Part shown: piece by piece, positions 47,348 through 56,468 of the stretch | How positions within the stretch are numbered: the first letter of the stretch is position 1 | Layout of the letters: each line of letters opens with the position of its first letter | NCBI GenBank assembly: GCA_034521975.1 | Contig: JAXHLR010000002.1 | Span: 248,001 to 312,000 of the forward strand | DNA length: 64,000 nucleotides | Reading direction: 5' to 3' | DNA from: Acidimicrobiales bacterium | Lineage (GTDB): Bacteria > Actinomycetota > Acidimicrobiia > Acidimicrobiales > SKKL01 | The notes under the pieces: model-generated | Seen by the model: the letters and a program-made list of their open reading frames with translations, nothing else | Told to the model about the DNA's origin: nothing | The model's database searches: none | Made by a program: the position numbers and the translations under genes

Positions 47348-48547
47348 GTGATCGACGGTCGCCGCATCGTCCTCGGTGTCACCGGCGGCATCGCCGCGTA
47401 CAAGGCGGTCGAGGTCTGCCGGAGGTTGGTCGACGCGGGCGCGCACGTCAGCCCCGTCCTCACCAACGGGGCGCTCCACTTCGTCGGTGAGACCACCTTC
47501 TCGGCATTGGCGTCGGAACCGGTGCAGCGGTCGCTGTGGAACGAAGCCAGCCCCATCCCCCACACCCGGCTCGGTCAGGGTGCCGACCTCGTCCTGATCT
47601 GTCCCGCCACCGCGAAGGTCATCTCCGACCTGCGCACGGGTCGGTCCCACGACCTGCTCACCGCCACGTCACTGGCCACCCGTGCCCCCGTCGTCATCTG
47701 CCCGGCCATGCACACCGAGATGTGGGAACACCCCGCAGTGCAGGAGAACCTCTCGGTGCTCGCCGAGCGGGGGGTGTACATCGTCGCCCCCGAATCGGGC
47801 CGCCTCGCCGGGGGCGATGTCGGTGCCGGACGCCTGGCCGACCCCGCCGCCGTCGTCGCCGCGGTCGAACGGGTGCTCGGGCCCGGCGACCTCACCGGCA
47901 CCAAGGTCGTGGTCACCGCCGGCGGCACCCGCGAGGCCATCGACCCGGTGCGCTTCATCGGCAACCGGTCCTCGGGCAAGCAGGGCTTCGCCCTCGCGGC
48001 CGAGGCCAGGTCACGAGGCGCCGAGGTCGTGCTCGTGACCAGCGTCGCGCCGCCACCGAACCTGGGCGTCGAGGTCGTCACCGTCGAATCCGCCGCTCAG
48101 ATGCTCGATGCGGTCAGGGCCCACGCGGCGTCGGCGGGCATCGTCGTGATGGCGGCCGCCGTCGCCGACTTCCGACCCGTCGAGGTGGCCGACACCAAGC
48201 TCAAGAAGCACGACGGTGCACCCCGGATCGTCCTCGAGCCCACCGTCGACATCCTGGCCGAGCTCGGGCGAGACAAGCCGTCGGGACAGATCCTGGTGGG
48301 ATTCGCCGCCGAGACCGACGACGTCGTCGCCAACGCCCGCGACAAGCTGACCCGCAAGAACGCCGACGTCATCGTCGCCAACGACGTCTCGGCCCCCCAG
48401 GTGGGGTTCGAGCACGACACCAACGCCGTCATGATCATCGGCACCGACGGAATGGACCACACTGTTGGTCTCACCGACAAGCGTTCGGTGGCCAGAGCGG
48501 TCATCGACGCGGTCGTGGCACGGCACTCGCCCGTTCCCACGACCTGA
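47348..48547 (+). CDS. coaBC: Bifunctional phosphopantothenoylcysteine decarboxylase/synthase
   Basis: A 399-residue coenzyme A enzyme. The N-terminal flavin-dependent CoaC part has [12 protein letters not shown] and [11 protein letters not shown], where many bacteria have PAMN; the His form is frequent in actinobacteria. The CoaB part starts at about 185 with [27 protein letters not shown] and includes the catalytic region AAVADFRP and KLKKHDG. It works in the cytosol with CTP. GTG start. Confidence 0.94.
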   Translation: MIDGRRIVLGVTGGIAAYKAVEVCRRLVDAGAHVSPVLTNGALHFVGETTFSALASEPVQRSLWNEASPIPHTRLGQGADLVLICPATAKVISDLRTGRSHDLLTATSLATRAPVVICPAMHTEMWEHPAVQENLSVLAERGVYIVAPESGRLAGGDVGAGRLADPAAVVAAVERVLGPGDLTGTKVVVTAGGTREAIDPVRFIGNRSSGKQGFALAAEARSRGAEVVLVTSVAPPPNLGVEVVTVESAAQMLDAVRAHAASAGIVVMAAAVADFRPVEVADTKLKKHDGAPRIVLEPTVDILAELGRDKPSGQILVGFAAETDDVVANARDKLTRKNADVIVANDVSAPQVGFEHDTNAVMIIGTDGMDHTVGLTDKRSVARAVIDAVVARHSPVPTT

Positions 48548-48578
48548 ACCCATCCCTGTCCACCTATCCAGGAGCACA

Positions 48579-49775
48579 ATGAGCCGTTTCACCTTCACGT
48601 CCGAGTCCGTGACCGAGGGCCACCCCGACAAGATGGCCGACCAGATCTCTGACTCCATCCTCGATGCCCTGCTCGAGCAGGATCCTCAGAGCCGGGTCGC
48701 ATGCGAGACGCTGGTCACCACCGGGTTGGCGATCGTGGCCGGAGAGATCACGACCGAGGCCTACGTCGACATCCCGAGCGTGGTGCGTCGCACCATCAAC
48801 GAGATCGGGTACAACCGCGAGTCGTACGGCTTCGACGGGAACACCTGCGGGGTGATGGTCACCATCGACGAGCAGTCGCCCGACATCGCCCAGGGTGTCG
48901 ACGCGTCGGAGGAGGTGCGCTCGGGCGGCTCCGGCGAGGAAGCCCTGATGCAACAGGGTGCGGGCGACCAGGGGATGATGTTCGGCTACGCCTCGAACGA
49001 GACCGACGCGCTGATGCCCCTGCCGATCCACCTCGCGCACCGCATGGCCGAGCGCTTGTCCGAGGTGCGCAAGGCGGGCACCGTTCCCTACCTGCGCCCC
49101 GACGGCAAGACCCAGGTCAGCTTCGACTACGAAGACGGCAAGCCGGTCCGCTTGCGCACCGTGTTGGTGTCCACCCAGCACGACGAGGGCATCGATCGCG
49201 ACTCGATGATCCGTCCCGACCTGATCGAACAGGTCATCCGTCCGGTCATCCCCGAGCGCTACGCCGACGACGACTACGAGGTCTATGTCAACCCCACAGG
49301 CCGCTTCGTGATCGGCGGCCCGGTCGGCGACGCCGGGCTCACCGGGCGCAAGATCATCGTCGACACCTACGGCGGCATGGGTCGCCACGGAGGTGGCGCC
49401 TTCTCCGGAAAGGACCCGTCCAAGGTCGACCGCTCGGCCACCTACGCCGCCCGGTGGGTGGCCAAGAACCTCGTGGCTGCCGGCGCGGCCGAGCGCTGTG
49501 AGGTCCAGGTGGCCTATGCGATCGGCGTGGCTCGTCCGATCTCTGTCATGGTCTCCACCTTCGGCACCGGACGGGTGGAGGAGGCCGAGATCGAGCGGGC
49601 GGTCAGCGAGGTGTTCGACCTGCGTCCCGCGGCCATCGTCAAGGAACTCGATCTGCGCCGCCCCATCTACCGGCCCACCGCCGCCTATGGGCACTTCGGC
49701 CGCCCCGACGACATGTCGTTCACCTGGGAGCGCACCGATCGGGTCGACGACCTCAAGTCCGCACTCGGGCTCTGA
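48579..49775 (+). CDS. metK: S-adenosylmethionine synthetase
   Basis: A 398-residue tetrameric enzyme making AdoMet from methionine and [54 protein letters not shown] and [17 protein letters not shown] are canonical. AGGAG 4-5 bases before ATG 48579 is a good Shine-Dalgarno sequence. No SAM riboswitch is visible in the 31 bases after coaBC. Confidence 0.96.
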   Translation: MSRFTFTSESVTEGHPDKMADQISDSILDALLEQDPQSRVACETLVTTGLAIVAGEITTEAYVDIPSVVRRTINEIGYNRESYGFDGNTCGVMVTIDEQSPDIAQGVDASEEVRSGGSGEEALMQQGAGDQGMMFGYASNETDALMPLPIHLAHRMAERLSEVRKAGTVPYLRPDGKTQVSFDYEDGKPVRLRTVLVSTQHDEGIDRDSMIRPDLIEQVIRPVIPERYADDDYEVYVNPTGRFVIGGPVGDAGLTGRKIIVDTYGGMGRHGGGAFSGKDPSKVDRSATYAARWVAKNLVAAGAAERCEVQVAYAIGVARPISVMVSTFGTGRVEEAEIERAVSEVFDLRPAAIVKELDLRRPIYRPTAAYGHFGRPDDMSFTWERTDRVDDLKSALGL

Positions 49776-49779
49776 GCCG

Positions 49780-51504
49780 CTGCCAACCGCGCCGCGGGTT
49801 GTTCGGGTCCTTCCCGACGTACCCGCCATCGACCGCGAGTTCGACTACCTCGTCCCCGACTCGATCCCCGAGATCGGGATCGGCGACATGGTCCGCATCT
49901 CGTTGCACGGTCGGCGCGTGGGTGGGTGGGTCGTCGCCACCGATGTCGAGCCCCCACCAGGGGTGCGACTGCTGGCGCTCTCCAAGCGCAGCGGCGTCGG
50001 CCCGTCGGGCGAGCTGATCGAGATGGCGGCCTGGGCGGCATGGCGCTTCGCCGGTCGCCGGGCCAGCTTCTTGGCCACGGCCTCGCCTCCCACCACCGTC
50101 GCGGGGATCGAGCGGCGGCCTCGCTCGAACGACCCGGTGCCGGTGGTGGCCGACGAGATCGTCGCCGCCTTCGGCACCGGTGTGTCGGTGCTGCGCCGAC
50201 CTCCCACGACCGATCCGGTCCCGGTCGCGGTCGCCGCGTGCGCTCGAGGCCAGGCGTTGGTGCTCGTGCCCACGGTCACCGGTGCCAGGCAAATGGCGTT
50301 GGCGCTGCGCCGCGCCGGGATCGAGGTGGCACTGCACCCACGCGACTGGGCGGCGGCGGCAGCGGGGGCGTCGGTGGTGGGTACGAGGGCTGCGGCGTGG
50401 GCGCCTGCTCCGGATCTCGCGGCGGTGGTGGTGTTCGACGAGCACGACGAGGCGTGGCAAGAGCAACGGGCCCCCACCTGGCACGCGCGCGAGGTCGCGG
50501 TCGAACGGGCTCGTCGCGCCGGAGCTCCGTGCGTGCTGGTGTCGGCCACGCCGTCACTCGAGGCGCTGACCGTCGGGTCGCTCTCGGCGCCGACGCGTGC
50601 GGGCGAGCGGGCGGGATGGCCGCTGTTCGATGTGATCGACCGCAGACAGGACGACCCGATGAGAGGCGGACTGTGGTCCGAGCGCCTCACGCCCATGCTG
50701 CGGTCGGCCGAGCGCGCGGTGTGCGTGTTGAACCGAACCGGACGCTCGCGCCTGATGGCGTGCGGCCGGTGCGGCGACGTCAGCCGGTGTGAGCACTGCG
50801 ACGGAGCCATGGTCCAGGCCGACGGTGATCGGCTGCAATGCCGACGTTGCGGCGGTGAGCGCCCGGTGATCTGCCAGGCGTGCGGTGCGACGAACCTGCG
50901 CAACATCAGAGCGGGCGTCACCAGGGCGCGCGAGGAGCTCGAGGCGCTGGTGGGCGAACCGGTGGTCGAGGTGACGGGTGCGTCCGACACCGAGATCGCC
51001 GATGCGCGCGTCTACATCGGCACAGAAGCGGTGCTTCACCGCGTCGGTGGGGCCTCGCTGGTGGCGTTCCTCGACATCGACCAGGAGCTGCTGGCGCCCC
51101 GATACCGTGCCGGCGAGGAGGCGCTGGCGCTGCTGGCGAGGGCCGCCCGGCTGGTGGGGCCCCGTTCCGGTGGTGGTCGTGTCGCCGTGCAGACCCGGGT
51201 GCCCCGCCACGACGTGCTCCAAGCGGCGCTGACGGCCGATCCCGCACGGTTCTCCGCGGCCGAGGCTGCACGCCGTGCGACGTTGCACATGCCTCCGGAG
51301 ACAGCGATCGCCGAGGTGTCGGGCCAGTCGGCCGCCGCCTTCGTGGCCGAGCTCGGCTCGCCGGCCGGGGTCGAGGTGCTCGGGCCCTCCGACGGGCGCT
51401 ACCTGCTGCGGGCACCCGACCACGACACGCTCTGCGATGCGGTGGCATCGACACCGCGGCCATCGGGCCGGCTGCGGATCGCCATGGATCCGGTCCGGGT
51501 GTGA
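49780..51504 (+). CDS. priA: Primosomal protein N' (PriA), helicase motif I lost
   Basis: About 575 residues. The N-terminal DNA 3'-binding domain begins VVRVLPDVPAIDREFDYLVPD. In the helicase half Walker A is absent: where GVTGSGKTE is expected the sequence reads SVLRRPPTTDPVPVA. A degraded Walker B remains as VVVFDEHDEAW. The zinc modules are intact (CGRCGDVSRCEHC, CRRCGG, CQACG). Actinobacterial PriA is known to lack ATPase motifs and probably keeps only its loading role in replication restart. Start is uncertain: family sequence begins near 49795; CTG 49780 is the nearest plausible codon after the metK stop, while the first ATG in frame is 49687, inside metK. Confidence 0.85.
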   Translation: MPTAPRVVRVLPDVPAIDREFDYLVPDSIPEIGIGDMVRISLHGRRVGGWVVATDVEPPPGVRLLALSKRSGVGPSGELIEMAAWAAWRFAGRRASFLATASPPTTVAGIERRPRSNDPVPVVADEIVAAFGTGVSVLRRPPTTDPVPVAVAACARGQALVLVPTVTGARQMALALRRAGIEVALHPRDWAAAAAGASVVGTRAAAWAPAPDLAAVVVFDEHDEAWQEQRAPTWHAREVAVERARRAGAPCVLVSATPSLEALTVGSLSAPTRAGERAGWPLFDVIDRRQDDPMRGGLWSERLTPMLRSAERAVCVLNRTGRSRLMACGRCGDVSRCEHCDGAMVQADGDRLQCRRCGGERPVICQACGATNLRNIRAGVTRAREELEALVGEPVVEVTGASDTEIADARVYIGTEAVLHRVGGASLVAFLDIDQELLAPRYRAGEEALALLARAARLVGPRSGGGRVAVQTRVPRHDVLQAALTADPARFSAAEAARRATLHMPPETAIAEVSGQSAAAFVAELGSPAGVEVLGPSDGRYLLRAPDHDTLCDAVASTPRPSGRLRIAMDPVRV

Positions 51505-51547
51505 CGAGGATCCGAACCTGAACCTGGCCGGTCCGAACGCTTCGGGG

Positions 51548-52207
51548 TCAGGCGCGGTCGAACGCCTCGCGTGCGTCGACCACCACCGGCGGCCGGTCCC
51601 AGTACGGAGGCGGGTCGAGCGGGTCGAGCTCGATCGGTACCCACTCGGTCCAGGTGCCGTCGAAGGGCCCGACACCCTTGCGGGCAGCGGTCTGCAGGTC
51701 GTCGCGGAGCGCTTCGACGCGGCGCACCTCGCCCGGCGAGAACAGCCGCTGCTCGCTCGCCCAGTTCCAGTGGTCGGTGTCCTTCCAGAAGGTGTTGCCG
51801 TCCGGCAACACGATGAGGTCGAGCCACAGGTCGAGCGTGTCGATCACCAGCCCGTCGGGGTGGCGGCTGATCGGGCGCTCGAAGTTCAGGTACCAGCAGA
51901 GGAACTCGCCGGATTCGGGGGCGAACAGGTGCATGACGTTGAAGTAGCGGTCCGGGCGGTGACGGCACACGCCCACGAACTGCGCCCCGGAGGAGGCCTC
52001 GAGCGTCCACTCGCCCGACCGGAAGCTCTCCCGGACATGGTGCATGTCGTGACTGTTCCGGGGTAGGTGACACGTGCTTCCCGGGATGCTGAGGGTGACC
52101 AGCTCGTCGGGGCCGTCGTCGAGGAGCAACTGGGGTTGCGCCGACCAGATCCGTCCCTGGTGGATGCTCCGCTTCACGATGATGTGGAGTTCCTCGCCGC
52201 TCACCAC
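51548..52207 (-). CDS. DUF402-domain protein
   Basis: A 219-residue protein. DUF402 core (about 85-165) shows FNVMHLFAPESGEFLCWYLNFERP, DTLDLWLDLIVLPDG and FWKDTDHWNWA, with the conserved Asp/Glu that bind metal in nucleoside-diphosphatase and RNA-binding relatives (YgaC/FAU-1 family). Its cellular substrate is unknown. GTG at 52207 is chosen because GGGAG precedes it by 5 bases; the open frame extends 40 codons upstream to another GTG without family similarity. It lies downstream of the RsmC-like gene on the same strand and converges on priA. Confidence 0.75.
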   Translation of the reverse strand: MVSGEELHIIVKRSIHQGRIWSAQPQLLLDDGPDELVTLSIPGSTCHLPRNSHDMHHVRESFRSGEWTLEASSGAQFVGVCRHRPDRYFNVMHLFAPESGEFLCWYLNFERPISRHPDGLVIDTLDLWLDLIVLPDGNTFWKDTDHWNWASEQRLFSPGEVRRVEALRDDLQTAARKGVGPFDGTWTEWVPIELDPLDPPPYWDRPPVVVDAREAFDRA

Positions 52208-52321
52208 GTGTACTCCCGCCCCCTGTCGTCTCGACCGCTGCGTTCCACAGACTGACAGATCCAACCCCGTGAGTCGGTGATCCCGGTCCCCGTGCCCGGT
52301 TGCCGCCGCCTGCGTGCCATC

Positions 52322-52349
52322 TGTCACCCTTCGACCACTCGGGGTGACA
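52322..52349 (-). terminator. Hairpin downstream of RsmC-like gene
   Basis: TGTCACCC (52322-52329) is fully complementary to GGGTGACA (52342-52349) across a 12-base loop, 23 bases beyond the stop of the minus-strand methyltransferase. There is no U-tract. It probably separates this gene from the DUF402 gene; the remainder of 52208-52372 shows nothing else I can support. Confidence 0.4.
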
Positions 52350-52372
52350 TCTTGAGCCTCGGTGAGGTGGCC

Positions 52373-52993
52373 TCAGTCCCGATGGCCGACCCTGGGAGCG
52401 ACGTCGAGGAGGCGGTACCCCATCCGCGATCGACGGCGTGTCACCTCGAACCCGGCCTCGGACAACCATCGGGCGAGTGAGTCGGCCCCGAGGTGGCGGC
52501 TCACCACGAGGTGAGCTCCGCCCTGCGGGTGCATCCGCGCCAACCACGAGGACAGCATGTCGTGGACGGCCTGCTTCCCGATGCGGATCGGAGGGTTGGA
52601 CCAGATCTGTCCGAACACCAGGTCGGGGTCGACATCGTCGGGGGAGGCGACCAGCACCCGGTCGGCGACTCCTTGGAGCTCGGCGTTGCGCCGGCACAGG
52701 TCCCTGGCCCGCTGGTTGACATCGACCGCCCAGACCGTCGCGTCCGGACAACGGTGGGCGAGGGTGATGGCGATCGGGCCGTACCCGCACCCCAGATCGA
52801 GCAGGGGGCCGTGACCGGCATCGGGCTCGGGTCCTTCGAGCAGCAACAGCTTGGTGCCCGGATCGACACGATCGGCGGAGAACACCCCCGAGTCGGTCTG
52901 CAGGTGACACGACAGGTCAGGCAGCACCAGCGCCACCTCCCGGATCCGGGAGCGGGCGGTGGGGTCGGGGTCGAAGTAGTGCCCCGGGCTCAT
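52373..52993 (-). CDS. RsmC-like class I methyltransferase
   Basis: A 206-residue protein. AdoMet-binding motif I is LLDLGCGYGPIAITLA (about 69-84), acidic motif II VWAVDVNQRARDL, and the N6/N2-methyltransferase catalytic motif is IWSNPPIRIGK, the NPP(F/I) form of the RsmC/RlmG group. The upstream HYFDPDPTARSRIREV and the SGVFSADRVDPGT segment are typical of the single-domain actinobacterial relatives of RsmC, which methylates G1207 of 16S rRNA; the target here is not proven. The ATG at 52993 lies downstream of a divergent promoter shared with def. Confidence 0.82.
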   Translation of the reverse strand: MSPGHYFDPDPTARSRIREVALVLPDLSCHLQTDSGVFSADRVDPGTKLLLLEGPEPDAGHGPLLDLGCGYGPIAITLAHRCPDATVWAVDVNQRARDLCRRNAELQGVADRVLVASPDDVDPDLVFGQIWSNPPIRIGKQAVHDMLSSWLARMHPQGGAHLVVSRHLGADSLARWLSEAGFEVTRRRSRMGYRLLDVAPRVGHRD

Positions 52994-53025
52994 CGGTTGT
53001 CCGGCTGCAGCAGTTCCACACCGCG

Positions 53026-53035
53026 ACGGTAGTCT
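53026..53035. promoter_or_regulatory. Overlapping divergent -10 boxes (RsmC-like / def)
   Basis: Plus strand TAGTCT (53030-53035) ends 7 bases before ATG 53043 of def. Minus strand TACCGT (53031 down to 53026) drives the methyltransferase gene with a leader of about 25 bases. The two hexamers share two base pairs, so the promoters cannot be occupied at once. Confidence 0.5.
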
Positions 53036-53042
53036 TTGCCGG

Positions 53043-53576
53043 ATGGCCCCCTTCGAGATCCGCACCTTCGGCGATCCGGTGCTGCGCCGTGTCGCCCACG
53101 AGGTCACCGACATCGACGGCCGTCTCGCCCGCCTGGTCGAGGACATGCTCACGACCATGTACGGAGCTCCCGGGCTCGGGCTCGCCGCACCCCAGATCGG
53201 TGTCGGCAAGCGGGTGTTCGTCTACGACGTCGGCGAGGGTCCCGAGGCGCTGGTCAACCCCACGATCGCCGAGTCCGACGGCGAGTGGTGCTACGAGGAG
53301 GGATGCCTCTCGGTGCCCGGCTACACCTTCGAGATCGTGCGGCCGAAGCAGGTGCACCTCACCGGGCTCGACCTCGACGGCAACGAGGTCTCGTTGGAGG
53401 CCGACGAGCTGCTCGCTCGGTTGTTCCAGCACGAGCTCGACCATCTCGACGGGATCCTCCTGCTCGAGCGCCTCGCCGACGACGAACGCACGCGCGCCCT
53501 CAGGGCGCTGCGCGAGGACACGCTGGCTGCAGCCGACGACCAGACGCGGCCCACCGGTGGGCTCGCGCTCGGCTGA
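53043..53576 (+). CDS. def: Peptide deformylase
   Basis: A 177-residue metalloenzyme that removes N-formyl groups from new proteins. All three motifs are present: GLGLAAPQIG, EEGCLSVPG with the metal Cys, and QHELDHLDGIL with the metal histidines and catalytic Glu. Length is typical. Probably leaderless. fmt follows after 2 bases. Confidence 0.96.
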   Translation: MAPFEIRTFGDPVLRRVAHEVTDIDGRLARLVEDMLTTMYGAPGLGLAAPQIGVGKRVFVYDVGEGPEALVNPTIAESDGEWCYEEGCLSVPGYTFEIVRPKQVHLTGLDLDGNEVSLEADELLARLFQHELDHLDGILLLERLADDERTRALRALREDTLAAADDQTRPTGGLALG

Positions 53577-53578
53577 CC

Positions 53579-54466
53579 GTGGTCGTTCCTGCGCCGAACC
53601 AGCCTCGACGTCTGGTCTATCTCGGCACACCCGAGGCCGCCGTGGCGCCGCTGCAGGCCCTACACGACGCCGGCTTCGAGATCGCCCTGGTGGTCACCCG
53701 CGCCGACAAGCGCCGCGGCCGCGGATCCGGTCTGTCGCCAAGTCCGGTGAAGGTGGCAGCGAGCGAGCTGGGGATCCCTGTCACCACCGACGTCGATGCC
53801 GTGATCGACAGTGGTGCCGACCTCGGGGTCGTCGTGGCCTTCGGCCGCATCATCAAGCCCCACGTGCTCGACGCCGTCCCCATGGTCAACCTGCACTTCT
53901 CCCTGCTGCCCCGGTGGCGCGGTGCCGCCCCGGTCGAGCGGGCCATCCTCGCCGGCGACGACGTGACCGGCGTGTGCGTCATGGCGGTCGAGGAGGGGCT
54001 CGACACCGGCGGTGTCTACCGCTCGGCGGAGGTCGACATCGGCCCGGACGAGACTCTCGACGAGTTGCGCGGGCGGTTGGTAGAGCGGGGGTCGCAACTG
54101 TTGGTCGCTTCCCTGAGCGAAGACCTCGGTGATCCCGTGCCGCAGGAGGGCGAACCCACCTACGCCGACAAGATCGAGCCCTCCGAGCTCGAACTCGATT
54201 GGGGTCGTCGCGCAGTCGAGCTGCATCGGGTCGTGCGGCTGGGCGGTGCCTGGACCACCTGGCGGGGGCGTCGCCTCAAGGTCCACGTCGCCCGGTTGGT
54301 GCCCGAACACCGTGGTGAGCCGGGTTCGCTCGACGGTCGGACGGTCGCCGCCGGTGAGGGCGGGTTGGAGCTGATCGAGGTCCAGCCCGAAGGCAAACCT
54401 CGACAAGACGCCGCGGCATGGCTCAACGGCGCCCGACCGGGCCCCGACGACCGGCTGGGTCGATGA
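53579..54466 (+). CDS. fmt: Methionyl-tRNA formyltransferase
   Basis: A 295-residue enzyme that formylates initiator Met-tRNA using 10-formyltetrahydrofolate. LVYLGTPEAAVAPLQAL opens the formyltransferase domain; the active-site region is NLHFSLLPRWRGAAPVERAI with the following GVCVMAVEEGLDTG. The C-terminal OB-like domain starts near 205. GTG 53579 just after the def stop. Overlaps rsmB by ATGA. def-fmt form the initiator formylation cycle. Confidence 0.95.
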   Translation: MVVPAPNQPRRLVYLGTPEAAVAPLQALHDAGFEIALVVTRADKRRGRGSGLSPSPVKVAASELGIPVTTDVDAVIDSGADLGVVVAFGRIIKPHVLDAVPMVNLHFSLLPRWRGAAPVERAILAGDDVTGVCVMAVEEGLDTGGVYRSAEVDIGPDETLDELRGRLVERGSQLLVASLSEDLGDPVPQEGEPTYADKIEPSELELDWGRRAVELHRVVRLGGAWTTWRGRRLKVHVARLVPEHRGEPGSLDGRTVAAGEGGLELIEVQPEGKPRQDAAAWLNGARPGPDDRLGR

Positions 54467-55635
54467 CCCGGCGCCGGAGCGGCTCCCGGCAGACCATCAC
54501 CAGGACCGAGCCACCCGGCGTCGTGGTGCGCCGCCTGGCCATCGAGGCGATGGTGCGCATCGAGGTCGATCGGGCGTACGCGAACCTGGCCCTGCCGCCG
54601 ATGCTGGGGCGCAGCACGCTCGATGAGCGCGATCGTGGCCTGGTGACCGAACTGGTCTATGGAGCGACCCGCATGCAACGGGCCTGCGACCACCTGGCCG
54701 ACCGGTTCGTCCTGCGCGATGTCGATCCGGCGGTTCGAGCGGCGCTACGGGTCGGTGTCTACCAACTGGCGTTCACCAACATCCCCGCCCACGCGGCGGT
54801 GTCGGCGACGGTGGGTGCGGTCGATGGAGCGGCCCGGGGGTTCGTCAACGCCATCCTCCGCAAGGTGGCGGGCGCCGCCATCGAGTGGCCCGACCTCGCT
54901 ACCCGACTCAGCTACCCCGACTGGATCGTGGATCGGCTCTCGATCGATCTCGGTGCCGACGTGGCCCTGGCGGCGCTGGAGGCCATGAACCAGGCTCCGG
55001 CGGTGACGGTTCGATCCGACGGCTACACCCAGGATCGGGGCTCGCAGTGGGTGGTCGAGCTGGTGGGCGCCCAGCCGGGGGAGCGGGTTGGCGACCTGTG
55101 TGCCGCCCCCGGGGGGAAGGCGACCGGACTCGCGTCATCGGGGGCGTGGGTGGTGGCGTCGGACCTCACCGCCCAGCGCGCGGGGCTGATCGGTGGAAAC
55201 GTCGAACGAACCGGCCACCGCGGGGTCGCGGTGGTGGTGGCCGACGCCACTGCTGCGCCCTATGCCCCGGACAGCTTCGACCGGGTGCTCGTCGATGCGC
55301 CCTGCTCGGGGCTCGGGGTGCTGCACCGCCGCCCGGATGCACGCTGGAGGATCGCCCCCGATGACGTCGAGCACCTCGCCGCCCTGCAACGTCGGATCAT
55401 CGACGCGGCAGTGCCGCTGGTTCGGCCCGGGGGTGTGCTCGTGTACAGCGTGTGCACGATGACCGATGCCGAGACACTCGGCATCGACCAGCACCTGGCC
55501 CAGCATCACCCCGAGATGGAGGCGCTCGAGCCCCCAGGCGAACCGTGGGTCCCCCACGGTCGGGGAGCGCTGTTGTTGCCCCAGGCCGCCGGGACCGACG
55601 CCATGATGGTGCTGCGCCTTCGCCGGCCCCGTTGA
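54463..55635 (+). CDS. rsmB: 16S rRNA (cytosine-967-C5) methyltransferase RsmB
   Basis: A 390-residue protein: an N-terminal NusB-like helical domain (about 20-140) and a Rossmann methyltransferase. Motif I region VGDLCAAPGGKATGLA, motif IV with the assisting Cys in VDAPCSGLGVLHRRPD and motif VI with the catalytic Cys in VYSVCTMTDAE are intact. Overlaps fmt by ATGA, a conserved arrangement. Confidence 0.94.
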   Translation: MTRRRSGSRQTITRTEPPGVVVRRLAIEAMVRIEVDRAYANLALPPMLGRSTLDERDRGLVTELVYGATRMQRACDHLADRFVLRDVDPAVRAALRVGVYQLAFTNIPAHAAVSATVGAVDGAARGFVNAILRKVAGAAIEWPDLATRLSYPDWIVDRLSIDLGADVALAALEAMNQAPAVTVRSDGYTQDRGSQWVVELVGAQPGERVGDLCAAPGGKATGLASSGAWVVASDLTAQRAGLIGGNVERTGHRGVAVVVADATAAPYAPDSFDRVLVDAPCSGLGVLHRRPDARWRIAPDDVEHLAALQRRIIDAAVPLVRPGGVLVYSVCTMTDAETLGIDQHLAQHHPEMEALEPPGEPWVPHGRGALLLPQAAGTDAMMVLRLRRPR

Positions 55636-55651
55636 TCACCGAGGAGTCGAC

Positions 55652-56134
55652 ATGTCCGATCATCCACAACCGCTCTGTGCCAAGGTCCTCACCGTGTCCG
55701 ACGGGGTGGTGGCCGGGACCCGCGAGGACAGCTCGGGTGAGGCGCTGGCGACGCGCTTGACCCAGGCGGGATGGACCGTGCTCGACCACCGAGTGGTCGC
55801 CGACGGCACCCAGAGCGTCCGTGAGGTGCTGCTGGAGATGGCGCGGGACTTCAACGGGCTCATCGCCACCACCGGCGGAACCGGGTTCGGTCCTCGCGAC
55901 CTCACGCCCGAGGGCACCGCGGAGGCGATCGACCGTGAGGCTCCGGGCATCGCCGAGGCCATGCGGCTGGTCAACCCGCTCGGGCGGCTGTCCCGAGGCG
56001 TCGCCGGTACCATCGGTGAGGCGCTCGTGGTCAACGGGCCCGGGTCCACCGCGGGCGCGGTCGAGACCCTCGAAGCCGTGCTCGACGTGCTGCCCCACGC
56101 CGTCCGGCTGCTCGCAGGCGACACCGCCCACTGA
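55652..56134 (+). CDS. MoaB/Mog-family molybdopterin biosynthesis protein
   Basis: A 160-residue MogA/MoaB fold protein: KVLTVSDGVVAGTREDSSG, ATTGGTGFGPRDLTPEGT for MPT binding, and VVNGPGSTAGAVETLEAVL. These adenylylate molybdopterin before molybdenum insertion. GAGGAG lies 5-6 bases before ATG 55652. It is the only molybdenum-cofactor gene here; its place after rsmB may be chance. Confidence 0.85.
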   Translation: MSDHPQPLCAKVLTVSDGVVAGTREDSSGEALATRLTQAGWTVLDHRVVADGTQSVREVLLEMARDFNGLIATTGGTGFGPRDLTPEGTAEAIDREAPGIAEAMRLVNPLGRLSRGVAGTIGEALVVNGPGSTAGAVETLEAVLDVLPHAVRLLAGDTAH

Positions 56135-56245
56135 TCTCGCGTCTGGTCACCGTGGCGTGTCACCTGCGCCAGCGGAGGTGACCAGAGTCCGGGTGGTCTC
56201 GGTGCCCGCACCGAGGTCGAGTGTGCTGCTCGCGACCGGGCCGGG

Positions 56246-56251
56246 TACCGT
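56246..56251 (+). promoter_or_regulatory. -10 element of the riboflavin operon
   Basis: TACCGT predicts transcription from about 56258, placing the whole FMN aptamer in the transcript. Confidence 0.5.
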
Positions 56252-56274
56252 TTGATGTGACAACTACACGACAT

Positions 56275-56390
56275 CTCGCGGGGTTGGGTGAAACTCCCGA
56301 CCGGCGGTGAGAGCCCGCGAACCCTGGCTCCGGCCAGGGCCGACCCGGTGGAACTCCGGGGCCGACGGTGACAGTCCGGATGGGAGCGAG
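56275..56390 (+). ncRNA. FMN riboswitch aptamer (RFN element)
   Basis: The conserved RFN cores are present: GGGTGAAACTCCCGACCGG, CGGTGAGAGCCCGCGA and, after a variable P4-like hairpin, GGTGGAACTCCGG then CGGTGACAGTCCGGATG, ending GGGAGCGAGAG. Helix P1 pairs CTCGC (56275-56279) with GCGAG (56386-56390). FMN binding stabilises P1 and should lower expression of the riboflavin genes. Confidence 0.95.
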
Positions 56391-56416
56391 AGCACGCAGG
56401 GCACCGGTCCCTGCCC

Positions 56417-56460
56417 GCTCGCGCCTGTCCGGGCGCCCGCCCGTGAGGCGAGGAGCGAGC
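56417..56460 (+). promoter_or_regulatory. FMN riboswitch sequestrator hairpin
   Basis: GCTCGCGCCT (56417-56426) pairs with AGGAGCGAGC (56451-56460) through nine base pairs and one mismatch, burying the AGGAG that serves ribD. The CTCGC inside its 5' arm (56418-56422) duplicates the 5' strand of aptamer helix P1, so the P1 3' strand can pair with either, giving a translational on/off switch. Confidence 0.7.
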
Positions 56461-56468
56461 AGCACCGG

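Noticed and set aside
51533-51545. Terminator between priA and the DUF402 gene
   Set aside because: CCGAA/TTCGG with a 3-base loop is too small to support termination in this base composition.
52205-52327. Longer N-terminus for the DUF402 protein from GTG 52327
   Set aside because: The extra residues have no family similarity, the codon lies in a hairpin, and GTG 52207 has a proper Shine-Dalgarno sequence.
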